Positions 17,820 to 27,096 of a stretch of 51,971 bases of DNA are shown one piece after another. Under the pieces are notes generated by a model. The model searched no databases. It had not been told where the DNA came from and saw nothing but the letters and a program-made list of their open reading frames with translations. Positions within the stretch are counted from its first letter, which is position 1. The number at the start of each line of letters is the position of its first letter. A program made the translations under genes and the position numbers. Source of the stretch: Bacteroidales bacterium (GTDB lineage Bacteria; Bacteroidota; Bacteroidia; Bacteroidales; UBA932); assembly GCA_024401855.1 (NCBI GenBank), contig JAKSKH010000014.1:1-51971 (forward strand), in the 5' to 3' direction.

Positions 17820-18959
17820 ATGAAAACCGCACTCTTTTCAATAACTTCATCATTGCACAGGGAAGTCCCGCTTTCTCCTTTGGAGGAAAAGTTCATTCAG
17901 GATATAGAATCTTATCTCGAAGAACCGTTTATTCATTCCGGAAGCGATTTCTCCCGTTATACGGCCGGGAACAGGAACGTCATCTACATTAGAACCGGCG
18001 GAACTGAGGGAATTTTCAAGTCACTTGGCCTTGATGGAGACATAACGCTTCTCACATCCGGGCAGAGCAATTCTCTGGCCGCATCGATGGAAATCCTTGC
18101 CTGGCTTTATTCTCAAGGCCGGAAGGGTACAATTCTTCACGGAGATCCGAAGAAGATAGCGGAATCCATTGAAAACGGAACAGAACCGGACGGGGTCTCC
18201 CGGAACAGGTTCATACGTCCTTTGACAAGGCTCAACTTTCAAGGGGCAAGGCTCGGAGTAATAGGACATCCTTCCGACTGGTTGATAGCTTCTGCTGTGG
18301 ATTATGGAAAAACAAGGGAACTGCTCGGACTTGAAATTACGGACATTCCTATGGAAGAGCTGTTGTCAAGGGTGAGGAATTCCGGGGTTGACCTGCGTTC
18401 TTTCGAAGGTTCGCTTGCGATATACGACGCTTTGAAGGACATTGTGGGGGAATACTCCCTTTCCGGTCTTACTGTCAGGTGCTTTGACCTTCTGGATGCC
18501 GTGCACAATACCGGATGTCTTGCGCTTGCGCGTCTTAATGCGGAGGGAATCGCATCCGGTTGTGAAGGAGATATTCCGGCACTCATTTCCATGATGATAT
18601 CCGGGAGGAAGACGGGATGTATGGGCTTTCAGTGCAACCTTTCGAGAGTCTGCGGCGATGACCTGCTGTTCGCCCACTGTACGGCTCCGCTGGATATGTT
18701 GAGCGGATATGAGTACGATACACATTTTGAATCCGGTCTGGGGACTGCCATAAAGGGGACAATCCGGCTTGGAAAGGCTTTGATTTACAAAGTGTCTCCG
18801 GAACTTGACTGCGAGGTGGCCATCCCTGCAGTCATAACACGGAATCTGAATGAACGGAATCTGTGCCGCACGCAGATTATGGTAAACGCTCCCGGCGCGG
18901 CTCCATATATGCTGAATCATCCTTTGGCAAATCATCACCTCATAACAGAAGTATTTTAG
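17820..18959 (+). CDS. L-fucose/L-arabinose isomerase-fold protein
   Basis: The 379-residue cytoplasmic protein resembles the L-fucose isomerase-like family, which interconverts aldoses and ketoses. The clearest segment is CEGDIPALISMMIS (about residues 261-274), like the Glu/Asp metal-site loop of FucI-type enzymes. IRTGGTEG near residue 59 and HCTAP near residue 298 are also family-like. ATG at 17820 is chosen because MKTALFSITS begins the first beta strand. An in-frame ATG at 17802 is also possible, and it follows a TAACTTTA box at 17785-17792. The GH105-DUF2264 gene starts 19 bases after its stop, suggesting one transcript. The substrate may be a sugar released by that enzyme or by the fucosidase. 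Confidence 0.75.
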   Translation: MKTALFSITSSLHREVPLSPLEEKFIQDIESYLEEPFIHSGSDFSRYTAGNRNVIYIRTGGTEGIFKSLGLDGDITLLTSGQSNSLAASMEILAWLYSQGRKGTILHGDPKKIAESIENGTEPDGVSRNRFIRPLTRLNFQGARLGVIGHPSDWLIASAVDYGKTRELLGLEITDIPMEELLSRVRNSGVDLRSFEGSLAIYDALKDIVGEYSLSGLTVRCFDLLDAVHNTGCLALARLNAEGIASGCEGDIPALISMMISGRKTGCMGFQCNLSRVCGDDLLFAHCTAPLDMLSGYEYDTHFESGLGTAIKGTIRLGKALIYKVSPELDCEVAIPAVITRNLNERNLCRTQIMVNAPGAAPYMLNHPLANHHLITEVF

Positions 18960-18978
18960 CGTATTACAATATTTTACC

Positions 18979-21255
18979 ATGAAACATATCATTTCCATAA
19001 CCATCGCTGCGTCCTGCCTGTTCCTGTTTTGTTCTTGTTCGGAAACACGCGGCAGCCGTAAGGACGACAGAGAAATCATAGACCGTGTGGCCCTTTGGCA
19101 GATAGAGCATCACTGCGAATGTCTTCACGATGATCGGGACTGGACCAACGGAGCCCTTTACCGGGGAATGTTCGAATGGGCGGAGTACACTTCGGATCAG
19201 AAATACTTCGATTTCCTGAAGCAGATAGGTGAAAGGAACCGCTGGACATTCCTGGACCGTCTGTATCACGCCGACGATCTGTGCGTTGGACAGACCTATG
19301 CAAGGATGTATGGGAAGTTCGGCGAGCCCGCCATGATGGAGAGGCTCAAGAGAAGAGTCGACGAAATCGTGCAGCACCCTTCCGAGGTTGAACTCTACTT
19401 CGGCGATGACGATGCCACCGACCGCTGGAGCTGGTGCGACGCCCTCTTCATGGCGCCCCCGGTGTTCGTGGAGATGTACAGGATCTTCGGGGATGAGAAA
19501 TACCTGCAGTTCGTCGACAGGGAGTTCAAGCTCACGACAGACTCGCTGTACAACCGCCAGGACCATCTCTACTACAGGGACAGGACTTTCAAGCCCGTCA
19601 AGGAGGCCAATGGCAGGAACGTGTATTGGGGACGCGGTAACGGCTGGGTGTTCGCCGGCCTGGCGCTGATACTGGAGTCCATGCCTCGGGACTACTATAA
19701 CTACGCATATTATCTCAATATCTACAAAGAGATGGCGGAGATGATAGTTGACTGCCAGGACGAGTCCGGCTCATGGCATGCAAGCCTGCTGGATCCGGAC
19801 TCATATCCGATTGCCGAGAACAGCGCTTCAGGCTTCTTCACCTTCGGCCTGGCCTGGGGCGTCAACCACGGGTTCCTTGCAGAACGGAAATACCGTACAG
19901 CCGCAGAGAAAGGCTGGACAGCCCTCAAGTCATATGTGCATGAGGATGGATTCCTCGGCAACGTACAACCTATAGGTGCCGCACCCGGTGAGACCGGTCC
20001 TGACAAGACCGAAGTCTATGGCGTCGGCGCATTCCTTCTTGCCGGTACTCAGATGATGCAGATGTCCGACAAGCCCGTAAAGACCCCCGTCATTCAGGAG
20101 TACGTTCCGGATCTCTCCGACAGAAAGTACTGGGTTGAGACCATGACAAGCATGGTCGAACCTTTCTACACCAATCTCAGCCGGGGCACTCTTAAGGCTA
20201 ATATGCCTGTGGAGCATCGCGACAGCACGATGACAGGTGACGGCAAGAAGGTGTCCACTTACCTTGAAGGGCTCGGACGTTCGTTCGACGGCATTGCACC
20301 CTGGCTCAACCTCGGTGCCGATGAAAGCGAGGAAGGCCGGCTGCGCGCCCGCTGGATTGATATGGTTGTGAAGGCATTCTCTAACGCTGTGGATCCGCAG
20401 AGCCCTGATTATATGAGCTTTGACTATGATGCCCAGGCTCTTGTTGATGCCGCTTTCCTGGCTCAGGGCCTCCTCAGGTCAAAGGACGTAATCTGGCCTG
20501 CACTTGATGAGTTCACCCGTGAAAGACTGGTAAACGAACTGAAGGCATCCCGCCATATCAAACCGTATGAAAACAACTGGCTGCTGTTCTCTGCAATGGT
20601 TGAAGCGGCTCTGCTTGAACTCACAGGAGAGTATGAAGAGGCTCCGGTGGACTATGCTTTCAGGAAGCACGCTGAATGGTACAAGGGTGACGGCTGGTAT
20701 GGCGACGGCTGGGAGTTCCATCTTGACTACTACAACAGCTATGTCATTCAGCCGATGCTGCTCGACATCAGTGCCGTTCTCAAGGCTCATGGCAAGAAGT
20801 GGGGGGAGTTCTACGACATCGAGCTGCCGCGCATCGTAAGGTTTGCCGAGCAGCAGGAGAGGCTCATCTCCCCGGAGGGAACATATCCCGTGCTCGGGCG
20901 TTCTTCAGGATACAGATTCGGCAACTTCCAGATACTTTCTCAGGTCAGCCTGCTCGAGAAACTGCCACTCTACATAGAGCCCGCACAGGTGAGGAGCGCC
21001 CTTACCGCAGTCATCAGGCGCCAGTTGGGCCCCGGAACATTCGACGACGGAGGCTGGCTCAATCTGGGATTCTGCGGTCATCAGCCAAGCATCGCAGACG
21101 GCTATGTAACCACCGGCAGCGCATATCTGTGTACCTTCATCTTCCTGCCTCTAGGCCTTCCTTCCGACAATCCGTTCTGGTCCGCCCCCGCAACCCGCTG
21201 GTCCTCACAGAGGACATGGAGCGGCCTGTGCGTAAGGGATGACCACGATCTTTGA
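18979..21255 (+). CDS. GH105-DUF2264 fusion lipoprotein
   Basis: The 758-residue product has a lipoprotein signal ending FCSC (Cys20) and two helical-barrel domains. Residues 30-375 form a GH105 unsaturated glucuronyl/galacturonyl hydrolase with WCDALFM carrying catalytic D154, followed by GRGNGWVFAG. These enzymes hydrate and cleave the unsaturated uronate left by polysaccharide lyases. Residues 390-750 match DUF2264, with AQALVDAAFLAQ, DGWYGDGWEFHLDYYNSY and GRSSGYRFG. The fusion suggests consecutive steps on one pectin-like or glycosaminoglycan-like oligosaccharide. No polysaccharide lyase is present in the window. Confidence 0.9.
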   Translation: MKHIISITIAASCLFLFCSCSETRGSRKDDREIIDRVALWQIEHHCECLHDDRDWTNGALYRGMFEWAEYTSDQKYFDFLKQIGERNRWTFLDRLYHADDLCVGQTYARMYGKFGEPAMMERLKRRVDEIVQHPSEVELYFGDDDATDRWSWCDALFMAPPVFVEMYRIFGDEKYLQFVDREFKLTTDSLYNRQDHLYYRDRTFKPVKEANGRNVYWGRGNGWVFAGLALILESMPRDYYNYAYYLNIYKEMAEMIVDCQDESGSWHASLLDPDSYPIAENSASGFFTFGLAWGVNHGFLAERKYRTAAEKGWTALKSYVHEDGFLGNVQPIGAAPGETGPDKTEVYGVGAFLLAGTQMMQMSDKPVKTPVIQEYVPDLSDRKYWVETMTSMVEPFYTNLSRGTLKANMPVEHRDSTMTGDGKKVSTYLEGLGRSFDGIAPWLNLGADESEEGRLRARWIDMVVKAFSNAVDPQSPDYMSFDYDAQALVDAAFLAQGLLRSKDVIWPALDEFTRERLVNELKASRHIKPYENNWLLFSAMVEAALLELTGEYEEAPVDYAFRKHAEWYKGDGWYGDGWEFHLDYYNSYVIQPMLLDISAVLKAHGKKWGEFYDIELPRIVRFAEQQERLISPEGTYPVLGRSSGYRFGNFQILSQVSLLEKLPLYIEPAQVRSALTAVIRRQLGPGTFDDGGWLNLGFCGHQPSIADGYVTTGSAYLCTFIFLPLGLPSDNPFWSAPATRWSSQRTWSGLCVRDDHDL

Positions 21256-21279
21256 TTCCCGGCAGATGGAGTCAAGTCC

Positions 21280-22887
21280 TTATTTTACAAGTTCGTTTGG
21301 GAAGAACGGACGGAGAACCCCTCCGTCAAGCCCATAGTTGAGATAGAGATACTGACCTTCGCAGTCCTCGAAATATTCCACCCTTATATCGTGGCTTCCC
21401 GGTTCCAGTTGGGCAAAACCGAATTTCGTCTGGAGAGTGTGCGATCCGTCATTGTCCGCTATGCATTTCCCGTCAACGAAAAGCTTTGACCCGTCATCTG
21501 AAGACAGTTCGAATTTGTACATACCTGCCTCTTTCACTTTGAACTTGGATGTGAACTCTATGGCAAAGTCATCCTCGTTCGCGGAGAACGGCACATCTTC
21601 AAGAGAGAAGGCGGATATATACCCCTGGGCATCCGGCTTGCCGAGTCTGGAGAAGTTGGGGAGGACCTCGTCATATATGTTCCTATAGAGCTTGTATTGT
21701 ACGGCAGCTTCGCCTTCGGGCAGTGCTGCGAACAGGAAATTGCTGGTTGTCATTCCATAATTCCCGTTCTTGCAGGCAACTGCGCTGACGGTACAGGGCT
21801 GGCTGATTTCGAAAGGGCCTGTGTATTTTTGGGAATCGCATGTGGGCTTGGTGCCGTCCAAAGTATAGTATATATCAGCACCGTCCACATTTACGGAAAT
21901 GCTGACTTTGTCTCCTTCAGGCACAATGCCGCGGAAGGGATGTACGAGGGGAACCGGCACATAGCAAACGTCCGTCCCGGGTTCGAATGCCTCTTTGAGA
22001 AATTTGCCGTGACATTCCCATGGGAGCTCCACTCCAAGCAGACCGGCTACGGTGGCCGGGGTGTCGTAGTTCATGTTGGAATGCTCCATCACCTTTCCCT
22101 TGGTCACCTTTCCTCCGTACATGATGACGGGCACTTCAAGTTCCGCCATCGTGCTTCCCCCATGGGCATAGTTTATGCCTCCGTGGTCTGCTGTGATAAT
22201 TATCACGGTATTCCTGATGAGCCCGTTCTCTTCAAGTTTCTTTACGAAATCCCCGACAAGCTCATCCATGTGGTGGATGCAGTCAAAGTATCCCTGACTT
22301 TCATGCCCCCAGGTATGACCTTCGTGGTCGGGCGTACCTATGCCGATGAACATAAGTTCGGGCTTATCCGCGACAAATGCATCCGCAGCTCTGTGAATAG
22401 CCTCATCTGCTGAGATGTGCCGGTGTTTTTCCGGCTCAGGGACAATGACATCAAATGCAGACATTTCGTACATGCTGCAGGGCCACAACGAGTCTCCGTA
22501 GAAATAAATCCTGGCATCGGGCCTCTGAGCCTTTATGGATTCGAATATGGTAGGAAAGAACCCTTTTCCGTTCACCAATGCCGGCACCACTGTGCCGTTG
22601 AGGGGAGATATGCCGTTGTCCAGCACTCCCGTCATCTCGAAGGGGGCGGCGCTGGCAATTGTCATCCAGTTGGGGCGGCTGTTGGATGGCAGACCGCATC
22701 TTGTATGCAGGGAGACGGCTCCGTTTTCAATCATATAGTTGAAATTCGGAGTGTCCGCCCTCTGGATGCCGATTGCACTCATTGCGTCGAAACACATATA
22801 TACGACATGGTCGGCACGGGGAGACGTTTCCTTGCAGCCACACAGCACAGCGGCTGTTAAAAGGATGGGCATGAGGGTTCTTTTCAT
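21280..22887 (-). CDS. Alkaline-phosphatase-superfamily phosphodiesterase-like lipoprotein with CHB_HEX and PA14 domains
   Basis: The signal ends VLCGC (Cys18) and the protein has 535 residues. The catalytic domain (about residues 25-300) has metal ligand D34, the nucleophile segment LPSNSRPNWMT with S70 aligned to the Thr of NPP-type phosphodiesterases, GTPDHEGH and TADHGG. The C/S-x-P-S-R sulfatase signature is absent, so a phosphodiesterase or phosphonate-type activity fits better than a sulfatase. A chitobiase-C-like repeat (YYTLDGTKPTCDSQKYTGP, near residue 340) and a PA14-like domain (about 395-530) probably bind sugar. It is the last gene of a three-gene minus-strand group. Confidence 0.85.
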   Translation of the reverse strand: MKRTLMPILLTAAVLCGCKETSPRADHVVYMCFDAMSAIGIQRADTPNFNYMIENGAVSLHTRCGLPSNSRPNWMTIASAAPFEMTGVLDNGISPLNGTVVPALVNGKGFFPTIFESIKAQRPDARIYFYGDSLWPCSMYEMSAFDVIVPEPEKHRHISADEAIHRAADAFVADKPELMFIGIGTPDHEGHTWGHESQGYFDCIHHMDELVGDFVKKLEENGLIRNTVIIITADHGGINYAHGGSTMAELEVPVIMYGGKVTKGKVMEHSNMNYDTPATVAGLLGVELPWECHGKFLKEAFEPGTDVCYVPVPLVHPFRGIVPEGDKVSISVNVDGADIYYTLDGTKPTCDSQKYTGPFEISQPCTVSAVACKNGNYGMTTSNFLFAALPEGEAAVQYKLYRNIYDEVLPNFSRLGKPDAQGYISAFSLEDVPFSANEDDFAIEFTSKFKVKEAGMYKFELSSDDGSKLFVDGKCIADNDGSHTLQTKFGFAQLEPGSHDIRVEYFEDCEGQYLYLNYGLDGGVLRPFFPNELVK

Positions 22888-22906
22888 ATTTCGGAGTTAT
22901 TGGATT

Positions 22907-23581
22907 TTACTTGCCAAGGAAGGATACAACTTCTTCAAAGGGGTTTCTCGGGGTTGCCGACGAAACGGCATCGACAGCGGCGGTGTCGGCTTTTCCGATG
23001 AGTATGGCGGCTTCTATCTCCTGACCTTCGGGGACCTGAAGCATTTTGTACAGAGCCTTCTTGTCGTCCCCGCCGAATATCATTTTCACGGAGCTTACAA
23101 TCTTGGTTCCGTAGTTGAGGATGTTCGCCATGTCATTCATAGCTTCGCATGCCAGTCCCGCATCGAACTCGCTGCCCGGCTTGCATGAAATGAATATCAC
23201 GGCCGGACTGTCGCCGAGACCGGAGCGCGGACCTCTTCCGGTGGGAGGCTTGGACCCGCCTTTCGGCATGCCCTTGGGCATATCCTTTGGCATGGGAGGC
23301 CTTTTCATGTTGCCCATCGACTTTCTCTGCGCCGCCACAAGCTCGTTGATTACGTTTTCGTCCGTGACCACGGTGAAATGCCAGGGCTGCATGTTCATGG
23401 CGCTCGGTGCATTCACCCCTGCGCGCACGATTCTCTGGAGGTCGGCGTCTGGAACCGGATCCTTGAGAAAGGCCTGGCAGGTGGGAATGTCTTCGACGAT
23501 GCTTGTTCCGTCACCGTCAAATGCGCAGAGCGCTATGACAGCGACCGCCGAAATTGCTCCAAACAGGAATTTTCTGTTCAT
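22907..23581 (-). CDS. Exported nitroreductase-family protein with Met-Pro-Lys insert
   Basis: The 224-residue protein has an N-terminal signal or anchor (MNRKFLFGAISAVAVIALC) and a nitroreductase FMN-binding fold. The core is recognisable from RIVRAGVNAPSAMNMQPWHF (about residues 50-69) and CEAMNDMANIL. It is unusual for an FMN enzyme of this family to be exported. An unusual insert at about residues 92-118 is rich in Met, Pro and Lys, with the run PMPKDMPKGMPKGGSK. The reaction is unknown; family members reduce nitro groups, quinones or enones with NAD(P)H, which would not be available in the periplasm. Confidence 0.84.
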   Translation of the reverse strand: MNRKFLFGAISAVAVIALCAFDGDGTSIVEDIPTCQAFLKDPVPDADLQRIVRAGVNAPSAMNMQPWHFTVVTDENVINELVAAQRKSMGNMKRPPMPKDMPKGMPKGGSKPPTGRGPRSGLGDSPAVIFISCKPGSEFDAGLACEAMNDMANILNYGTKIVSSVKMIFGGDDKKALYKMLQVPEGQEIEAAILIGKADTAAVDAVSSATPRNPFEEVVSFLGK

Positions 23582-23604
23582 ATCGGTGTCTGCTTTGAAA
23601 GATG

Positions 23605-24147
23605 CTATTTACCGCCAAGGGTCTTGAAAAGACCGGACAGAATGGAAGATGCCTGGGTTGCATTGGCGTCTTTTGTCTCTGATGCAGAAGCTGTTGAGTT
23701 GTTCTTGGATCCGATTTTTGAGAAAAGTCCGGAAACCGCCTTTGTTGCCGCGGCGGATGCCGCCTGCTTTCCCAGAGATGACAGGTCGAGGGAGGAAATC
23801 TGTCCCAGTGCATCCAGAGCCGTTGAGGAATTGCTGTTGTTTATGAGGTTCTTTGAACCGCTGATGAGCCCGCTCAGGAAATTGGTGTTGTCTTTCTGCT
23901 CCTTTATTCCCTTGATGTTCTGGGCAAGGGTAATTATGCTCTGAATGTTCGTTGTATTGCTCAGGTCTATCTTGCCGTCCGCCTTGTAGTTGGTGTAAAG
24001 GGAGAGGAGTGCGCTGCCTGCTGTGTTGCCGTTCTTGTTGGTGAGAAGGGATGACACATCTGAAAGAATTGATGTCTGCGCTTTTGAGACGGAAGGAACA
24101 GCCATTGAAATGAACAATGCTGCGAGAATGATTTTAAATGTTTTCAT
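23605..24147 (-). CDS. Small secreted Ser/Asn-rich protein of unknown function
   Basis: The 180-residue product has a clear signal peptide ending at about SKAQ (residue 24). The rest is low complexity, rich in Ser, Asn, Leu and Ala, with an amphipathic pattern such as LSDVSSLLTNKNG and ASSILSGLFKTLGGK. I do not recognise a named domain, although similar short exported proteins occur in Bacteroidales. It is the first gene of the group leading to the nitroreductase and the phosphodiesterase-like gene. A TAACTTTA box at 24168-24161 on the minus strand is a one-mismatch -7 element. Confidence 0.75.
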   Translation of the reverse strand: MKTFKIILAALFISMAVPSVSKAQTSILSDVSSLLTNKNGNTAGSALLSLYTNYKADGKIDLSNTTNIQSIITLAQNIKGIKEQKDNTNFLSGLISGSKNLINNSNSSTALDALGQISSLDLSSLGKQAASAAATKAVSGLFSKIGSKNNSTASASETKDANATQASSILSGLFKTLGGK

Positions 24148-24228
24148 ATACTGTTTTTTGTAAAGTTAATATAATTTTTTATCGATATTTTATGTTATTG
24201 CACTATATTTATTGAAATATCCCTGCGT
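24148..24228. promoter_or_regulatory. Divergent promoter region, weak matches
   Basis: This 81-base AT-rich gap separates divergent genes. TAACTTTA faces left at 24168-24161 and TATATTTA faces right at 24204-24211. Each differs from TAnnTTTG only at the last base. No good -33 TTTG is seen for either. Confidence 0.35.
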
Positions 24229-26742
24229 ATGAAAAAATTATTCTTTCTTATTCCTGCCGTTCTCCTGCTTGCGGCGTCGTGCACCCGGCAGGGTGGCGTT
24301 CAGGAACCTATGGATTCGATTGTTGTAAGCGTGGCCCGGAGGGGAGCTGACATATCCCCCTCCATGTACGGTATTTTCCTTGAAGAGATCAACCACTCCG
24401 TCGACGGGGGTCTGCATGCCGAACTTGTGGAGAACAGGAGCTTCGAGGACCTTGTGATGCCCGAGGGCTACCGTGCTGAAGGAGACCGTCTCATCGCTCC
24501 CTGGAAGTATCACGGCATCAGGGGCGAAATGGTGCAGACCAGCCACCCGTGGACAACCGATCCTGTTCCGGGATGGACTCTCGAAGGAGCGGCCACCATG
24601 GGCCTGACTGAGGAGTCGCCGATGTTCGAGTCTGCGCCTACCTCCTTGAAAGTCAGCGTAGATGGCAGCGCCGTGCTGAAAAATGACGGCTTCTGGGGAA
24701 TGAATTTCCGTCCGGGCGTGGAATACAGGCTGCGCACAATTGTCAAGCCCTGTAAGGGGGGCGGTATAATTGCCAGACTGCTGGACGAGAACGGGGAAGT
24801 GCTTGCGGAAGCTCCCGTGCAGGCGCCCGTGGAAGGTGAATGGAACGACACCGCCGTTGTCCTTTCTCCCGGCGCCGCATCGGTGAAGGGAAGCCTCGCG
24901 CTTGCCGTTGAAGGAAGGGGGGACATATTCCTTGACTATGTGTCACTGATGCCGGTGGACCTTTTCTCCTATGCCGGTGGCGTTCTTCCTTTCCGAAGGG
25001 ACGTCGCAGACCTGCTTGCAGACCTGAGGCCGGCTTTCATCCGCTGGCCCGGCGGATGCGTGGTTGAGGGCATTTCTCTGGAAGACCGTTTCGAGTGGAA
25101 GAAGAGCCTTGGCGACCCGGCATCCAGGCAGGGCTTTTACGATGTCTGGGGATACCATACCAGCAACGGATTAGGCTACCATGAGATGCTGTGCTTCTGC
25201 GAGGCCATAGGGGCCGATGCTATGTTTGTGTGCAACGCAGGCATGGCCTGCCATGGAAGGGAGGGGGATTTCTGCCGCGAGGATGAAATCCAGTTCTACC
25301 TTGATGACTGTCTGGATGCCATCGAGTACGCCTTGGGCCCCGCGGACTCCGAATGGGGGTCGCTCAGGGCCGCCGCCGGACATCCGGAACCCCTGCCCCT
25401 GAAATACGTGGAGGTCGGCAATGAGAATGAGGGTACCGAATACGAAAGGAGATATAACATATTCCACAAGGCGATAAAGGAGAGATATCCCGGAATCACG
25501 GTTATCTGCAACAACAGCATAAACGGCACGGGAGTGATAGAAAAGACAGATATGATTGACCCGCACTGGTACGTCTCCCCTGAATTCTTCTTCCAGAACA
25601 CCCACCTGCTCGACAATCTGGAGCGTGGGAAGTACCACGCCTACGTCGGCGAATATGCGGTAAACAGCGGATACGGCTCCAATGCCATGCTTGGAGCGCT
25701 CGCGGAGGCGGCGTGGATAGGAGGGATGGAGCGCAACGGTGATCTGGTGACAATGACATCGTATGCCCCTCTGATAGAGAACTCGAATAAACGTGACTGG
25801 CCGGTGAACATGATAAGTGTCAACTCCGCCGGCGTGTTCGGCCGCAGTTCCTACTATGTGCAGAAGATGGTTTCCGAGAACAGGCCGGATTACAATCTGC
25901 CATGCAGCGCATATGAGAGCAAGACGGAGAATCCCGGTTACATGCCCGGAAAGATATCGCTCGGCACCAATGTCACGGCAACAGAGTTCAAGGACCTCAA
26001 AGTCACGACCGCCGATGGGCAGGTGCACGTCATAGACCTGAATTCTTTCGATGCAAAGAAGGGAGATTGGAGCTGCAATGACGGCGTGCTCAGGCAGAGC
26101 GGTACAGGCGAGCATACTTTGTGCACATTCGACGGGGTGTACGGGGGCTCATATTCGATTGATATGAAATTCCGCAGGTTCAAAGGCAGTGAGGGCTGTT
26201 ACCTGGGCTTTTCCATGAATGACAAAGCCGATAACGGATACCGCTGCTCGATTGCCGGTTGGGATGACGCAATCACTTCCATCGAAAGGGTGCTGGACGG
26301 ATCCGGCCTGTCCCAGGGAAGCCGGGCCGATTGCAGCGTTATCCGGGATGGGGAGTGGCAGGATGTCCGACTGGACGTGAATGGCGATTCCAGTGTGCTG
26401 TACATAGATGGCCGGAAAATTACGGAACATCATGTTGCTACGGTATCGGCGGCGTATTACTGTGCCGGATACGATGAGCGGAACTCTGAGATTGTATTGA
26501 AGATAGTGAACGGTGCGGATGCGGTGTTCCCCTTGAACATCACTCTCGACGGTGCTGCAAGGATTGCGCGCAGAGGTCGTGTGATCACCCTTGCCGCCGA
26601 CTGCGGAACAGAGGAGAATAGCTTTGAGGAGCCTCTCAGGATTCATCCGCAGGAAAGTGTCTGGAAAGGTTTCGGCAGGAACTTTACCTATAACCTGAAG
26701 CCGTACTCATACACAATCATGCGAATAAAGGCGGAGAAATGA
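24229..26742 (+). CDS. GH51 alpha-L-arabinofuranosidase lipoprotein
   Basis: The 837-residue enzyme starts with a lipoprotein signal ending LAASC (Cys18). A CBM4/9-like sandwich lies at about residues 110-240. The GH51 barrel follows, with IRWPGG (near 271), acid/base E399 in VEVGNENEG and nucleophile E475 in YVGEYAV. An extra LamG/DUF1080-like sandwich (about 585-710) interrupts the C-terminal beta domain. GH51 enzymes release alpha-L-arabinofuranose from arabinan and arabinoxylan. The stop codon overlaps the ATG of a decayed gene in an ATGA junction, so the enzyme was once followed by a coupled gene. Confidence 0.93.
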   Translation: MKKLFFLIPAVLLLAASCTRQGGVQEPMDSIVVSVARRGADISPSMYGIFLEEINHSVDGGLHAELVENRSFEDLVMPEGYRAEGDRLIAPWKYHGIRGEMVQTSHPWTTDPVPGWTLEGAATMGLTEESPMFESAPTSLKVSVDGSAVLKNDGFWGMNFRPGVEYRLRTIVKPCKGGGIIARLLDENGEVLAEAPVQAPVEGEWNDTAVVLSPGAASVKGSLALAVEGRGDIFLDYVSLMPVDLFSYAGGVLPFRRDVADLLADLRPAFIRWPGGCVVEGISLEDRFEWKKSLGDPASRQGFYDVWGYHTSNGLGYHEMLCFCEAIGADAMFVCNAGMACHGREGDFCREDEIQFYLDDCLDAIEYALGPADSEWGSLRAAAGHPEPLPLKYVEVGNENEGTEYERRYNIFHKAIKERYPGITVICNNSINGTGVIEKTDMIDPHWYVSPEFFFQNTHLLDNLERGKYHAYVGEYAVNSGYGSNAMLGALAEAAWIGGMERNGDLVTMTSYAPLIENSNKRDWPVNMISVNSAGVFGRSSYYVQKMVSENRPDYNLPCSAYESKTENPGYMPGKISLGTNVTATEFKDLKVTTADGQVHVIDLNSFDAKKGDWSCNDGVLRQSGTGEHTLCTFDGVYGGSYSIDMKFRRFKGSEGCYLGFSMNDKADNGYRCSIAGWDDAITSIERVLDGSGLSQGSRADCSVIRDGEWQDVRLDVNGDSSVLYIDGRKITEHHVATVSAAYYCAGYDERNSEIVLKIVNGADAVFPLNITLDGAARIARRGRVITLAADCGTEENSFEEPLRIHPQESVWKGFGRNFTYNLKPYSYTIMRIKAEK

Positions 26743-27096
26743 AATTCAGGAATGGAACAGGGAGGGCGGCGTTGCGCATAGCTGAAGAATATGCTTTCCC
26801 CACAACCTTCCTCCTGCAATACGATGCGCTTGCAGATCCGGCAAAAAGCTGCCTGTATATGCCGGCGCAGACTAAGGAAGGTCAGATTGACGTTCCTGTA
26901 TTCAGGATGCTCGGCAGCGACCCTATATATCAGTATATTGCGGGACAGGCTCTTCAGGATAATATGTGATGAGCACAGTCTTGTCATAAGAGGTCGTGTG
27001 AAAGGCTGGAAGGCTGTAATACACAATCCTCTGGAAGGAACCGACAATGTGCTCGCCACCGTAAGAAACAAATGTGTTATAATCAAAAATGATTAA
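26739..27096 (+). pseudogene. Remnant of a Bacteroidota glycosidase-like gene
   Basis: A frame starting at ATG 26739, overlapping the GH51 stop, reads FPTTFLLQYDALADP and then soon MPAQTKEGQIDVPVFRMLGS before stopping at 26969. From memory, these two segments lie far apart in a long Bacteroidota protein of uncertain glycosidase-like function, so an internal deletion seems to join them. Coding-like sequence continues in another frame (SLVIRGRVKGWKAVIHNP and following) to 27096. This indicates at least one frameshift or second deletion. The family name is uncertain. It fills the only gap over 300 bases between intact genes. Confidence 0.6.

Noticed and set aside
25171-26115. Open frame of 314 codons antisense to GH51
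   Set aside because: It lies wholly opposite the catalytic region of GH51 and shows no family features.
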